Positions 48,224 to 56,460 of a stretch of DNA of 64,000 bases are shown here, one piece after another. This DNA is from Pseudonocardia parietis (GTDB taxonomy: Bacteria; Actinomycetota; Actinomycetes; Mycobacteriales; Pseudonocardiaceae). Position 1 is the first letter of the stretch, and every line of letters starts with the position of its first letter. The notes under the pieces were generated by a model. The model worked only from the letters and a program-made list of their open reading frames with translations. It had not been told where the DNA came from and ran no database searches. A program made the translations under genes and the position numbers. The stretch is from contig NZ_JAGINU010000001.1 of assembly GCF_017876315.1 (NCBI RefSeq), positions 6,758,001 through 6,822,000 on the forward strand, given 5' to 3'.

Positions 48224-49383
48224 TGCGAGGGGTCGATCTGCTTGATCCAGGACAGCACGCCCCCACCGACGTGGACGGCGTCGGAGAAGCCGGCTTTGTG
48301 CAGCGCGGCGAGTGCCTCGGCGGAGCGACCACCGGACTTGCAGTGCAGCACGACCGGCTTGTCCTGGGCGATCTCCGCGAGCGCCTCGCCGGACAGGATC
48401 CGGTCCTTCGGGATCAACGTCGCGCCCGGGATGCTCACGATCTCGTACTCGTGCGGCTCACGGACGTCGATCAGCTGGAAGTCCTTGCCCGCGTCGATCA
48501 TCTGCTTGAGCTCGCCGACGGTGATCGTGTTGCCGGCCGCGGCGTCCTGGGCGTCCTGGGTCACGGTGCCGCAGAACGCCTCGTAGTCGATCAGCTCGGT
48601 GATCTTCGGGGTCTCGGGGTCCTTGCGGATCTTCACCTGGCGCCAGGTGGTCTCCAGGGCGTCGTAGATCACCAGACGACCGAGCAGCGGGTCGCCGATA
48701 CCGGTGATCAGCTTGATCGCCTCGTTGACCATGATCGAGCCGATCGAGGCGCACAACACGCCCAGCACGCCACCCTCGGCGCAGGAGGGGACCATCCCGG
48801 GCGGCGGCGGCTCCGGGTAGAGGTCGCGGTAGTTGAGGCCCTGCCCGTCCGGGGCGTCCTCCCAGAACACCGACGCCTGGCCCTCGAACCGGAAGATCGA
48901 GCCCCAGACGTAGGGCTTGCCCAGCAGCACCGCCGCGTCGTTCACCAGGTACCGGGTGGCGAAGTTGTCGGTGCCGTCCAGGATCAGGTCGTAGTCCCGG
49001 AAGACGTCGAGGACGTTGTCGCTGGTCAGCCGTACGTCGTGGAGGCGGACCTCCACGTAGGGGTTGACCTCGAGGATCGAGTCCCGTGCCGACTCCGCCT
49101 TCGGGCGGTCCACGTCGGACTGACCGTGGATGACCTGGCGCTGCAGGTTGGACTCGTCGACGACGTCGAACTCGACGATGCCGAGCGTTCCCACGCCGGC
49201 GGCGGCGAGGTAGAGCAGTGCGGGCGAGCCGAGCCCACCGGCACCGACGACCAGGACCTTGGCGTTCTTCAGCCGCTTCTGCCCGACCATCCCGACATCC
49301 GGGATGATGAGGTGGCGGCTGTACCTCTCCACCTCTTCCTTGGTGAGCTCGGTAGCCGGCTCCACCAGCGGCGGTAGCGCCAT
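48211..49383 (-). CDS. moeZ: Adenylyltransferase/sulfurtransferase MoeZ
   Basis: 390 aa with an N-terminal ThiF/MoeB adenylation domain (GAGGLGSP at 47-54, nucleotide-binding Arg/Lys segments after it) and a C-terminal rhodanese domain with active Cys C348 in VVLHCKSGGRS. It adenylates C-terminal GlyGly sulfur-carrier proteins (MoaD, CysO, ThiS types) and loads them with sulfur for molybdopterin, cysteine or thiamine synthesis. That links it to the molybdenum nitrate reductase in this window. The ATG at 49383 gives the family N-terminus MALPPLV; the frame extension to 49446 is not needed. It matches mycobacterial Rv3206c in neighbourhood. Confidence 0.95.
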   Translation of the reverse strand: MALPPLVEPATELTKEEVERYSRHLIIPDVGMVGQKRLKNAKVLVVGAGGLGSPALLYLAAAGVGTLGIVEFDVVDESNLQRQVIHGQSDVDRPKAESARDSILEVNPYVEVRLHDVRLTSDNVLDVFRDYDLILDGTDNFATRYLVNDAAVLLGKPYVWGSIFRFEGQASVFWEDAPDGQGLNYRDLYPEPPPPGMVPSCAEGGVLGVLCASIGSIMVNEAIKLITGIGDPLLGRLVIYDALETTWRQVKIRKDPETPKITELIDYEAFCGTVTQDAQDAAAGNTITVGELKQMIDAGKDFQLIDVREPHEYEIVSIPGATLIPKDRILSGEALAEIAQDKPVVLHCKSGGRSAEALAALHKAGFSDAVHVGGGVLSWIKQIDPSQPMY

Positions 49384-49464
49384 CTCGTCCACTCCTCGCG
49401 TGTCGCGTGCGGTCTCGGGTGCCTCAACGCCCCGGATCCGCCCCATCTTCCCGTGCCGCCGCGA

Positions 49465-50457
49465 TCAGGTCTCGTCCCACAACCCGGCGACGGCGCGGGC
49501 GACCTCCTCCGGCCTCTCGATCTGCGCCACGTGCCCCGTCCCGGGCAGCACGACCAGGCGGGAACCGGGCAGCGCGGCCGCGGTGCGGCGGGCCAGCCGC
49601 GGCGTCACGATCCGGTCCGCACCACCCCAGACCACCAGCGACGGCGCCCGCACCCGCGCCGCGCGCTGCCACAACGACCTGCCCGCCCACAACGCGAGCA
49701 GGCCACGCGTCGCGGCGTCGGACGCCTCGGCCGCCCACGGCAGCGTCGCCCGGTGCGTGTGCTCGGCGATCAGCTCCTCCAACCGGCGCTCGGAGCCACG
49801 CTGCGGGTCGGCGAAACAGACCTTCACGATCCGCTCGGCGCGCTCACGCAGCGGTTCCGCCGCCATCGCGCGCCGCGCACCGCGACCGAGCAGCGGCACC
49901 ATCGCGAGCGCCATCCGCGGGTCGGAGAGCCGGCGCGGGTCCGGGCGCAGGTCCGGCATCGCCGGGGAGACCAGCGTCAGCGACCGGACGAGCTCCGGAC
50001 GACGGGCGGCGATGGTCATGCCGATCAGCCCGCCCAGCGAGTTGCCGACCAGGTGCACCGGGCGACCGCGACCGGCCAGCCAGCACAGCAGCGCGTCCGC
50101 CATGCCGTCCGGCGTGAAGTCGCGGGTCGCGGTCGGTTCGGACAGCCCGAAGCCGGGCAGGTCCACCGAGAGGCCGGGCGCACGGCCCCCGAGCAGGCCC
50201 GCGAGGTCGGTCCAGTTGGTCGCCGAGCCGGCTAGCCCGTGCACGTAGACGGCCTCGGTGTCGCCGGTGCCCGGTGTCTCACGGACGTGCAGCGACACCC
50301 CGCCCGCGGTGACCGTGCGCCCCGGCCACGGCGCCTGGTCCGGACGCGGCGCCCCGGACATCACGGCGTCGGCCGGGGGTGCGCCCGCAGTCGTCCCGGG
50401 CCCCGGGCCGGGCTCGGTGACGGGGGGCTGAACGGAGAGCGACGCGCCGACGACCAT
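49465..50457 (-). CDS. Alpha/beta hydrolase (LipV-like)
   Basis: 330 aa. A low-complexity first 45 residues precede an alpha/beta-hydrolase fold. The oxyanion segment is VHGLAGSATNW, the nucleophile elbow is GNSLGG, the acid is in VVWGGADR, and the catalytic His is in GTGHVAQ. The substrate is unknown; an esterase or lipase is most likely. Position near moeZ, ATL and adnAB suggests the Rv3203 (lipV) counterpart. The ATG at 50457 was chosen because it opens the region closest to family length; the N-terminal tail makes the true start somewhat uncertain. Confidence 0.85.
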   Translation of the reverse strand: MVVGASLSVQPPVTEPGPGPGTTAGAPPADAVMSGAPRPDQAPWPGRTVTAGGVSLHVRETPGTGDTEAVYVHGLAGSATNWTDLAGLLGGRAPGLSVDLPGFGLSEPTATRDFTPDGMADALLCWLAGRGRPVHLVGNSLGGLIGMTIAARRPELVRSLTLVSPAMPDLRPDPRRLSDPRMALAMVPLLGRGARRAMAAEPLRERAERIVKVCFADPQRGSERRLEELIAEHTHRATLPWAAEASDAATRGLLALWAGRSLWQRAARVRAPSLVVWGGADRIVTPRLARRTAAALPGSRLVVLPGTGHVAQIERPEEVARAVAGLWDET

Positions 50458-50622
50458 CCCACCAGGATGACGTGTCGACGACGACGCCGCCGCATCCCGT
50501 GGTCCCCGCCTCCCAGGTGTGACTGTCCGTCCACATATGCCCACGGAGCGCAACGAGACCCGCGTCCGAGCGTTGTACCGGAGGGCGTCGCACCCTCGAC
50601 GACACCGAGCACGGGAGGACTC

Positions 50623-51543
50623 ATGGGGCGGATCGCGGGATCGACCGCAGCCCGGGTGATCGGATTCGGCGCCGCCTCGGTACTCGTCTTCACCGGCGCC
50701 TGGACCGCGGGCGGCGCACTCGATGCGCTCACGACCGGGGACGGCCGGGGCCCGGCGGGTGAGGAGCAGCTGCTCCCGGCCCGGCAGGCGTCGTCGGTGG
50801 CGGCGTCGGAGCCGGGCGGCGTGCTGTCCACCACCGCCGGCTACACCCTCTCCCCCGTCCGGTCGGTGTTCCCGTGGCGGGAGGCGACCGAGATCGCGTT
50901 CACCGTCACCGGCTCGGACGGTGCGCCGGTGACCCGGTTCGACGACCCCGGCGACGGAACCGGGGTGATGGACGTCGCGGTCGTCCGCCGCGACGTCGCC
51001 GGCTACACCCGGCTGCGCGCCACCCAGGGCGCGGACGGCGTGTGGCGGGCTCCGGTGACGTTCCCCGGTGAGGGGGTGTGGCGGCTCTACGCCGCGTTCA
51101 CCCCGACCGGCGGGCCCCGCGTCGATCTGGGCACCGACGTCCACGTCCCCGGGCCGTACGGGGCCTTCCAGTTCCCGCGGGAGAACCGGTCCGGGCTCTG
51201 CGGCTCCGCCGACGAGCAGGTCCGGGTCGACGGCGCGCTGGTGCCGGGCGGGGAGTCACGGCTGTTCGTCACCGCGTCCCGCGACGGGGCCCCGGTCACC
51301 GATCTCGAGCCCGTCGACGGCGGCGCGTTCGGCCGGATGACCGCCGTCCGGCAGGGCGACCTGGCGCGCTTCCCCGTCCGTCCCGAGGTCACCGGCGCCG
51401 GTCCGGACGACCGGGCCGGGCCCGGGATCGCGTTCACCACGTCGGTGCCCGCCGCGGGCAGCTACCGGCTGTTCCTCGACTACCGCTCCGGGGGCGAGCT
51501 GCGGTCCTGCGAGTTCACCCTGCCGACGGCGCCGGGGAGCTGA
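50623..51543 (+). CDS. Exported protein related to copper-associated extracellular proteins, metal ligands missing
   Basis: 306 aa. The signal anchor (about 10-32) is followed by two Ig-like beta domains. The layout (VVRRDVAGYTRL..., LGTDVHVPGPYG, GGAFGRMTAVRQGDLARF, GSYRLFLDY) matches, from memory, an actinomycete family encoded next to copper P-type ATPases, in which these segments read approximately RRDLTGFQHLHP and GAYGHLVALREGDLAYLHVHP. Here the expected His residues are Arg, Thr or Pro, and only one His remains after the anchor. GGGAGGA precedes the ATG. The gene is followed after four bases by the degenerate ATPase gene, forming an operon. Confidence 0.75.
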   Translation: MGRIAGSTAARVIGFGAASVLVFTGAWTAGGALDALTTGDGRGPAGEEQLLPARQASSVAASEPGGVLSTTAGYTLSPVRSVFPWREATEIAFTVTGSDGAPVTRFDDPGDGTGVMDVAVVRRDVAGYTRLRATQGADGVWRAPVTFPGEGVWRLYAAFTPTGGPRVDLGTDVHVPGPYGAFQFPRENRSGLCGSADEQVRVDGALVPGGESRLFVTASRDGAPVTDLEPVDGGAFGRMTAVRQGDLARFPVRPEVTGAGPDDRAGPGIAFTTSVPAAGSYRLFLDYRSGGELRSCEFTLPTAPGS

Positions 51544-51547
51544 GCCG

Positions 51548-53701
51548 GTGCGCCGCTCCCCGCTCACTGCTGCGGTCGCCGCCGCCGTCGCCCTGATCCT
51601 GCCGGTTCTCGGCCCGCTGCTGCCCGCCGCGGCATCCGTGGTGCCTGTCGTGGCGGTGATGCCGGTGGTGCAGATGGTGCCGGTGGTGACCGTGCTGCTG
51701 GCCGTCGCCGTCGTGGCCGGGACCGGATGGGACGGCCACCGGCGCGCCGCCCGCGCGTTGCGGGCCGGAGCGGTCACCGCGGACACGGGGGTTTCGCTGG
51801 CCACGCTGCCGACGCTCGCGTGGTCGGTGCCGGCGCTGCTCGTCCCGGCGGTGTCCCCGGCCGGCTCGGACGACGCTGCCGGACCGGTGGCGCTGCTGAC
51901 CGGACCGGCGGCACTGCTGAGCGGGCCGGCGCTGCTGAGCGGGCCGGCGCTGCTGCCGGGGGTGGCGGCACTGCTGACCGTGCTGGCGATCGCCGTGCAG
52001 GACACCGGCCGGTCCGGTGCGGCTCGCGGCATCGTCGCGGGCGCCGGCGAACGGGACCAGGACCGGGGCCGGAGCAGGAGCCGGAGCCCGAATCGGGACC
52101 GGAGCCGGCTCCGGGACCAGGACCGGGGCGCCGGCGGCGCCGGGACGTCGTGGTGGCCCCGGACCCGCGCGGCGCACCACCCGGGGCAGGACGGCCTGCG
52201 GGTCGTCGCCGACCGGTGGAGCCGCCGGCTGGTCCCCACCGCCGCGCTGGCCGCGCTCGCCGTCGCGGGGTTCCGGGCGGGGCTCGGCGAGCCGTGGACC
52301 ACGGCGGCGCCGGCCGGGCTGGCGGTGCTGCTCGCCGCCTGCCCGGTGGTGCTGCTGGCCGCGGTCCCGGCGGCGGTGCGCGCCGCCGACCGCGCGGGCG
52401 GACCGGACGTGCGGCTCCCGCTGCCCACGGCGGCCGGTGCAGACGGCCCGCGACCGGGGGCCTGGCACGACCCGATCGGCTGGACCGATCCGACCGGCGG
52501 TCCGCGGCCGGCGGAGCGGGTGGACACCGTCGCTCTGGCCGGCCCGGACGTACTGACCGGCGCCGTGCCCGGCGCGGTCGCCGTCCATACCGCACGCGGC
52601 GAGGACACGGCCACGGTGCTGCGCCTGGCCGGGGCGGTCGCTGCCGGGGCCCGGCCGGGTTCCGGCCTGGGCCCGCTCGCGCGGGCGCTGGCGGCCGCGG
52701 CGCCCGGACCTCTCCCGGACGTGGCCGAGGCCGACGAGCAGCCGGGAGCGGGGATGTCGGGATTGGTCGCGGAGCTGGTGGCCGGTCCCCCGGTGCCCCA
52801 CGCCGCCGTCCGGCCGGGCGCGGAGGGGACCGCGGTCGAGGTGGCGGACCGGACCGGGGCGACGGTCGTCGCGCACGCGGTGCTGCTCGGCTCCCCGTGC
52901 TGGCTGCTCGCGCACGGCATCGGGCTGCCGCCGGGGATCGCGGCCGACCGCGAACGCGCCGAGGCGGCGGGTCGCGAGGTCGCCGCCGTCGCCTGGGACG
53001 GCGCCGCCCGCGCCGTCCTCGCGCTGACCCGGGCACCGCACCCGGAGGCCGCGACGGGCGTGGCGGCGCTGCGGGCGGCCGGGACCGAGCCGGTGCTGCT
53101 GACCCCGGACGACGACGGCGCCGCCCGCGCGCTCGCCGCGGCCGCCGGGCTGGACCCGGCCGACCCGGACGCCGTCCGGCCGGAGCTGGACCCCGCGGGC
53201 CGGGCGGCGGCCGTCGCCGGGCTGCGGGTGCGGGGTCGCACCGTCGCGGTCGCGGCGGATCCGGGCAGCGATCCCGCGGCGCTGGCGGGTGCCGATCTGG
53301 CGATCGAGCTGATCCCGTGGAGCGATCCCGCGGCGCCGGCGGGAGCCGATCCGGCGATCGGGATGACCCCGTGGAGCGAACCCGCAGCGCCGGCGGGAGC
53401 CGATCCGGCGATCGAGCTGGTCCCGTGGACAGACACCCGGGACGGCGCGGACCCGGTTCCCGGGCCTGGGACCGGATCGACGAGGATCGTCGTCCGGGGT
53501 GGCCCCGGCGCGGTGGCCACGGCTCTCGTACTGGCCCGCCGGGCCCGCGCGCACGCACGCGCCGGCGTCCTCGCGGCGGTGGCCGTCACGGCGTTCGGGG
53601 CACTCGTCGCGGTGGCCGGTGCGCCGGCACCGCTGGTCGCCGCGGTACCGGTTCTGGGGGCCGTCGCGGTACACGCGCGGCGGTTGCGGTTGCGCAGCTG
53701 A
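51548..53701 (+). CDS. Degenerate heavy-metal P-type ATPase-like protein (predicted pseudoenzyme)
   Basis: 717 aa. The outline of a P1B-type ATPase is clear. The MB-helix segment WDGHRRAARALRAGAVTADT is followed by LATLPTLAWSV. The channel helix has C265-P-V where CPC is expected. RVDTVALAGPDVLTG replaces VDTVVFDKTGTLTEG, removing the phosphorylated Asp. LLTPDDD (517-523) replaces LLTGDN, and ADPGSDPAAL (570-579) replaces GDGVNDAPAL. The actuator domain with TGE is absent; an Arg/Ser/Asp-rich linker (about 168-194) is in its place. The hinge end is triplicated (18 residues x 3). It should be a membrane protein without pumping activity. The frame is open throughout, so a recent pseudogene is less likely than a repurposed protein. 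Confidence 0.78.
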   Translation: MRRSPLTAAVAAAVALILPVLGPLLPAAASVVPVVAVMPVVQMVPVVTVLLAVAVVAGTGWDGHRRAARALRAGAVTADTGVSLATLPTLAWSVPALLVPAVSPAGSDDAAGPVALLTGPAALLSGPALLSGPALLPGVAALLTVLAIAVQDTGRSGAARGIVAGAGERDQDRGRSRSRSPNRDRSRLRDQDRGAGGAGTSWWPRTRAAHHPGQDGLRVVADRWSRRLVPTAALAALAVAGFRAGLGEPWTTAAPAGLAVLLAACPVVLLAAVPAAVRAADRAGGPDVRLPLPTAAGADGPRPGAWHDPIGWTDPTGGPRPAERVDTVALAGPDVLTGAVPGAVAVHTARGEDTATVLRLAGAVAAGARPGSGLGPLARALAAAAPGPLPDVAEADEQPGAGMSGLVAELVAGPPVPHAAVRPGAEGTAVEVADRTGATVVAHAVLLGSPCWLLAHGIGLPPGIAADRERAEAAGREVAAVAWDGAARAVLALTRAPHPEAATGVAALRAAGTEPVLLTPDDDGAARALAAAAGLDPADPDAVRPELDPAGRAAAVAGLRVRGRTVAVAADPGSDPAALAGADLAIELIPWSDPAAPAGADPAIGMTPWSEPAAPAGADPAIELVPWTDTRDGADPVPGPGTGSTRIVVRGGPGAVATALVLARRARAHARAGVLAAVAVTAFGALVAVAGAPAPLVAAVPVLGAVAVHARRLRLRS
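53270..53431 (+). repeat. Three 54-bp tandem repeats at the ATPase hinge
   Basis: Units start at 53270, 53324 and 53378. Each encodes 18 residues of the form DPAAPAGADPAIGMTPWS. The first unit corresponds to the NDAPAL-x-x-AD-x-GIA hinge of P-type ATPases. Confidence 0.85.
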
Positions 53702-53754
53702 GACCCGGTTGCCCGGCCGGCCGGAACCCCGGTCACGCATCGTTCGAAATTCCC

Positions 53755-53777
53755 GGTTACCTGCGGGTAGGGTGACC
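53755..53777 (+). promoter_or_regulatory. Candidate promoter and operator of the TetR gene
   Basis: GGTTACC (53755) and GGTGACC (53771) are GGTnACC repeats; GGTCACG lies further upstream at 53731. TAGGGT at 53768-53773 fits a -10. Autoregulation by the TetR protein is inferred. Confidence 0.4.
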
Positions 53778-53804
53778 CCACACCGGGTGAAAGGTAGGGG
53801 GCCG

Positions 53805-54437
53805 ATGACCGGAACCGCCACGCCTCGGGGCGCACGACTGTCCCGTGGCGCGCGGCGCGCGCAGCTGTTGCTGGCCGCTCGCGACGTCTTCGCCGACCAG
53901 GGCTACCACGCTGCCGCGATGGACGACATCGCCGAGCGGGCCGGCGTCAGCAAGCCCGTGCTCTACCAGCACTTCCCCGGCAAGCTGGAGCTGTACCAGG
54001 CCCTGCTCACGACCTACGCCGAGGAGCTCGTCGAGCGGGTCTCCGGGGCGATCGAGCGCACCGAGAACAACAAGGAACGCGTACAGGCCGCCGTCGCCGC
54101 CTACTTCGACTTCGTGGCGGGCGAGGGCCGTGCCTACCGCCTGGTGTTCGAGTCCGATCTGCGAGGCGACGCCGAGGCCGCCGCGGTCGTCGACAGCGCC
54201 CTGGGCCGGTGCATCGACGCGGTCGCCGGGGCGGTCACCACCGACGCCGGGCTGGACCACGACCGGGCCCGGCTGCTCGCCGTGGGCCTGGTGGGGCTCA
54301 GCCAGGTCGGTGCGCAGTTCTGGCTGGACTCCGAGCAGCAGGTCCCCCGCGACGAGGCCGTCTCCCTCCTGGCCTCGCTGGCCTGGCGGGGCATCGCCGG
54401 GTTTCCCAAGCTGCCGGACAGCGCCGAACAGCTCTGA
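53805..54437 (+). CDS. TetR-family transcriptional regulator
   Basis: 210 aa. The N-terminal HTH (about 17-63) includes LLLAARDVFADQGYHAAAMDDIAERAG and the recognition segment VSKPVLYQHF. The C-terminal ligand/dimer domain has WLDSEQQVPRDEAVSLLASLAWRGIAGFP, close to the mycobacterial Rv3208 group by type and position near DUF3107. The ATG at 53805 follows a candidate GGTnACC operator. Target genes are unknown; the adjacent leftward hydrolase or its own gene are possible. It is not in the same operon as the ATPase-like gene (103-bp gap with its own promoter). Confidence 0.92.
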   Translation: MTGTATPRGARLSRGARRAQLLLAARDVFADQGYHAAAMDDIAERAGVSKPVLYQHFPGKLELYQALLTTYAEELVERVSGAIERTENNKERVQAAVAAYFDFVAGEGRAYRLVFESDLRGDAEAAAVVDSALGRCIDAVAGAVTTDAGLDHDRARLLAVGLVGLSQVGAQFWLDSEQQVPRDEAVSLLASLAWRGIAGFPKLPDSAEQL

Positions 54438-54447
54438 GCCAGGGCCC

Positions 54448-54535
54448 CGCAGCAGTCAGCTCCGTAGCAGGCAGCGCCGCAGCAGATCAGCTCCGGCGCA
54501 GGCAGCCCCGGAGCCCGCAGTCCCGGAGCCCGCGG
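54448..54535. repeat. Short direct repeats between convergent genes
   Basis: A 30-31-bp unit occurs at 54448-54477 and 54478-54508, and a 15-bp unit (near CCCGGAGCCCGCAG) at 54506-54520 and 54521-54535. They fill the gap between the TetR stop and the hydrolase stop. No classical terminator is seen. Confidence 0.6.
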
Positions 54536-54540
54536 ACCGC

Positions 54541-55458
54541 TCAGGTCGCACGGGCCCCGGCTGCGTGGCGCACCAGCGCGGCGATCCGTGCCGTCACCCC
54601 GTCCACGCGCTCGACCGGGAGCATGTGCCCGGCGTCCGGGAACACCGTCAGGCTCGCCCGCGGGAGGCGGTCCCGGATCCGGCGGGCGTAGCGGGGCGGC
54701 GTCAGCCGGTCGCACGAGCCGACCATGATCTCGACCGGGCGGCCGTCGAACACCGCGAGGGCCTCGTCGCCCTCGTGCGCGGTCAGCGTCGGGGTGAAGC
54801 CGGAGATCGTCGTCGGACGGCAGTCGGCGATCACCTCGCAGGTCGTCCGCACCGCCAGCCGGTCCGGGCGCCGGCCCAGCAACAGCGGCTGCAGCCCCGC
54901 GCGCAGCAGCGCCGGCCGGGTGGCCAGCGACCGCCGGTCGGTCCATCGCCGGCTCGCGGTCAGCCTGTCCTTGCCGGCCAGGAACATCGTGGCGGGCAGG
55001 CCGGTCATGCCGAGCGTGGCGGCACCGCCGAGCCCGCCACTGGCCGTCGCGACGAGCGCCACCCCCGTCACCCGGGACGCGACCAGCTCCGGATGACGCT
55101 GGGCGAGCGTCATCGTCGCCATCCCGCCCATCGAGTGCCCGGCGAGCACCAGCGGCCCCTCGGGGACCAGCTGCTCGATCACCTCGGCCATGTCGTCGGC
55201 GAGGTTCTCGAGGGTCTTGGCCTCGTCCGGGGTGTCGTCGGAACGGCCGTGACCGCGGTGGTCGTAGCGCACCACCCGGGTCGCCGGGGTCCCGGCGGCA
55301 GCAGCGGTGCCGACGGCGAGGGCGTCGGCGACCGGCGCCCAGCAGCGCTCGTCGAGCGTCCAGCCGTGCGCCAGCAGCACCGTCACCGGCGCTGTTGCCG
55401 GGCCGGACTCCCGCACGTGCAGCCCGGTCCCGTCCCGGGTGACGATCCGCCTGCTCAT
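54541..55458 (-). CDS. Alpha/beta hydrolase next to the diiron oxygenase
   Basis: 305 aa. Oxyanion segment LLAHGWTLDERCW, YDHRGHGRS, nucleophile elbow GHSMGG, acid in VGSCDRLTPP, and His in DAGHMLPVE are all present, giving a complete catalytic triad. It is an epoxide hydrolase/esterase-type enzyme of unknown substrate. The ATG at 55458 lies 20 bp after the stop of the AurF-like gene, so the two should be cotranscribed from the operator-controlled promoter at about 56430. No signal peptide. Confidence 0.9.
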   Translation of the reverse strand: MSRRIVTRDGTGLHVRESGPATAPVTVLLAHGWTLDERCWAPVADALAVGTAAAAGTPATRVVRYDHRGHGRSDDTPDEAKTLENLADDMAEVIEQLVPEGPLVLAGHSMGGMATMTLAQRHPELVASRVTGVALVATASGGLGGAATLGMTGLPATMFLAGKDRLTASRRWTDRRSLATRPALLRAGLQPLLLGRRPDRLAVRTTCEVIADCRPTTISGFTPTLTAHEGDEALAVFDGRPVEIMVGSCDRLTPPRYARRIRDRLPRASLTVFPDAGHMLPVERVDGVTARIAALVRHAAGARAT

Positions 55459-55478
55459 CCGGACGAGTCTCCTCTCGA

Positions 55479-56414
55479 TCAGATCAGGTGTGCGCGCTTC
55501 CAGAGGATCTCCGTCGACCCACCGACGATCCCCTGCTCACGCAGGAACGGCACGAGCTTGCGCGCCGACCAGCGCAGCATCTCGTGGTGGTGCGGGTTGG
55601 CCAGCGCCGCCTTCCGGCCGATGGCCGGCTCGATCCCGACGCTGCGGTACACGTCCGGATGGATCAGGTTCCGGGCGACGACGAACGCGATCCGCGCCGT
55701 CAGGTACCGCGCCCAGGCCCGCTCGGCGCGACCGGTCCTCGGCATGATCCGCTGCAGTTCCTCGCGGGCGTAGCGGACGTGCCGCGCCTCCTCGGTCACG
55801 TGGATCTTGTTGATCATCCGGGAGAGCGGCTGGACCCGCTCGTCGCGCATCCCCTCGCGCTGCAGCTGGTCGAGGATCTCCTCGACGTAGAGGGTGCCGG
55901 CGAACATCGCCGGGCCGCTGCCGATCGTCTTCATCAGCCGGCCCTGCTCGTGGGTCAGCCGCCGCGGCGCGTAGTCCGGGACGCCGTAGCGCTCGGTGGC
56001 CTTCGCGAACATCATCGAGTGCCGGCACTCGTCGGCGATCTCGACCAGCGCGTACTGGATGTGCGCACGGCGTGGGTCGCGGTCGTAGGCGTAGCGCAGC
56101 AGCATCTGCATGAGGATCATCTCGAACCACAGCCCGATCCGGGCGACGCTGCAGAACTCGTGCACGCTCAGCGTGACCCGCTGCTCCTCGGTCAGGCCCT
56201 CCCACAGCGGGGTCCCGTAGAGCGAGACGCGCTCGGGGATGATCCCGTACCCGCCCTCGACGAGCGGGGCGTCCCAGTCGATGTCGATCGCCGGGTCGTA
56301 GGACTTGGACACCGAGCTCCGCAGCAGCCGGCGCGCGGTGTCCTCCCGGTCGGCGAGGCCTGTCCTGCCGCCGGCCCGACCCGACCGGCCGACGACGTGT
56401 GCTGTTCCGGACAC
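55479..56414 (-). CDS. AurF-like diiron oxygenase
   Basis: 311 aa helical ferritin-like protein. Likely diiron ligands are Glu in SVHEFCS, Glu and His in VEIADECRHSMMF, Glu in LYVEEILD, and Glu and His in TEEARHVRYA, giving the repeated ExxxH-type pattern of the AurF (p-aminobenzoate N-oxygenase, PF11583) group. O2-dependent oxidation of an amine or hydrocarbon is the family role; the substrate is unknown. The GTG at 56414 is set by AAGGAGG (complement of 56420-56426) five bases upstream. It is divergent from a TetR gene with two operators between them. Confidence 0.85.
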   Translation of the reverse strand: MSGTAHVVGRSGRAGGRTGLADREDTARRLLRSSVSKSYDPAIDIDWDAPLVEGGYGIIPERVSLYGTPLWEGLTEEQRVTLSVHEFCSVARIGLWFEMILMQMLLRYAYDRDPRRAHIQYALVEIADECRHSMMFAKATERYGVPDYAPRRLTHEQGRLMKTIGSGPAMFAGTLYVEEILDQLQREGMRDERVQPLSRMINKIHVTEEARHVRYAREELQRIMPRTGRAERAWARYLTARIAFVVARNLIHPDVYRSVGIEPAIGRKAALANPHHHEMLRWSARKLVPFLREQGIVGGSTEILWKRAHLI

Positions 56415-56419
56415 CGCAG

Positions 56420-56426
56420 CCTCCTT
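56420..56426 (-). promoter_or_regulatory. Ribosome binding site of the AurF-like gene
   Basis: AAGGAGG on the minus strand, five bases before the GTG at 56414. It fixes the start against the longer frame reaching 56612. Confidence 0.85.
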
Positions 56427-56429
56427 GCT

Positions 56430-56460
56430 GTTACCGCCGGTAACGGTTACCACTGGTAAC
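56430..56460. promoter_or_regulatory. Tandem TetR-type operators
   Basis: Two perfect 6-3-6 palindromes, GTTACC-N3-GGTAAC, lie at 56430-56444 and 56446-56460, centred 16 bp apart. They sit between the divergent AurF-like and TetR genes and would cover both promoters. Confidence 0.85.

Noticed and set aside
48001..49377. Forward frame over moeZ
   Set aside because: Antisense shadow; MoeZ on the minus strand has both expected domains and active-site residues.
51256..53835. Antisense frames of 700-860 codons opposite the ATPase-like gene
   Set aside because: The forward frame aligns segment by segment with P-type ATPases; the antisense products are Arg/Pro/Ser repeats.
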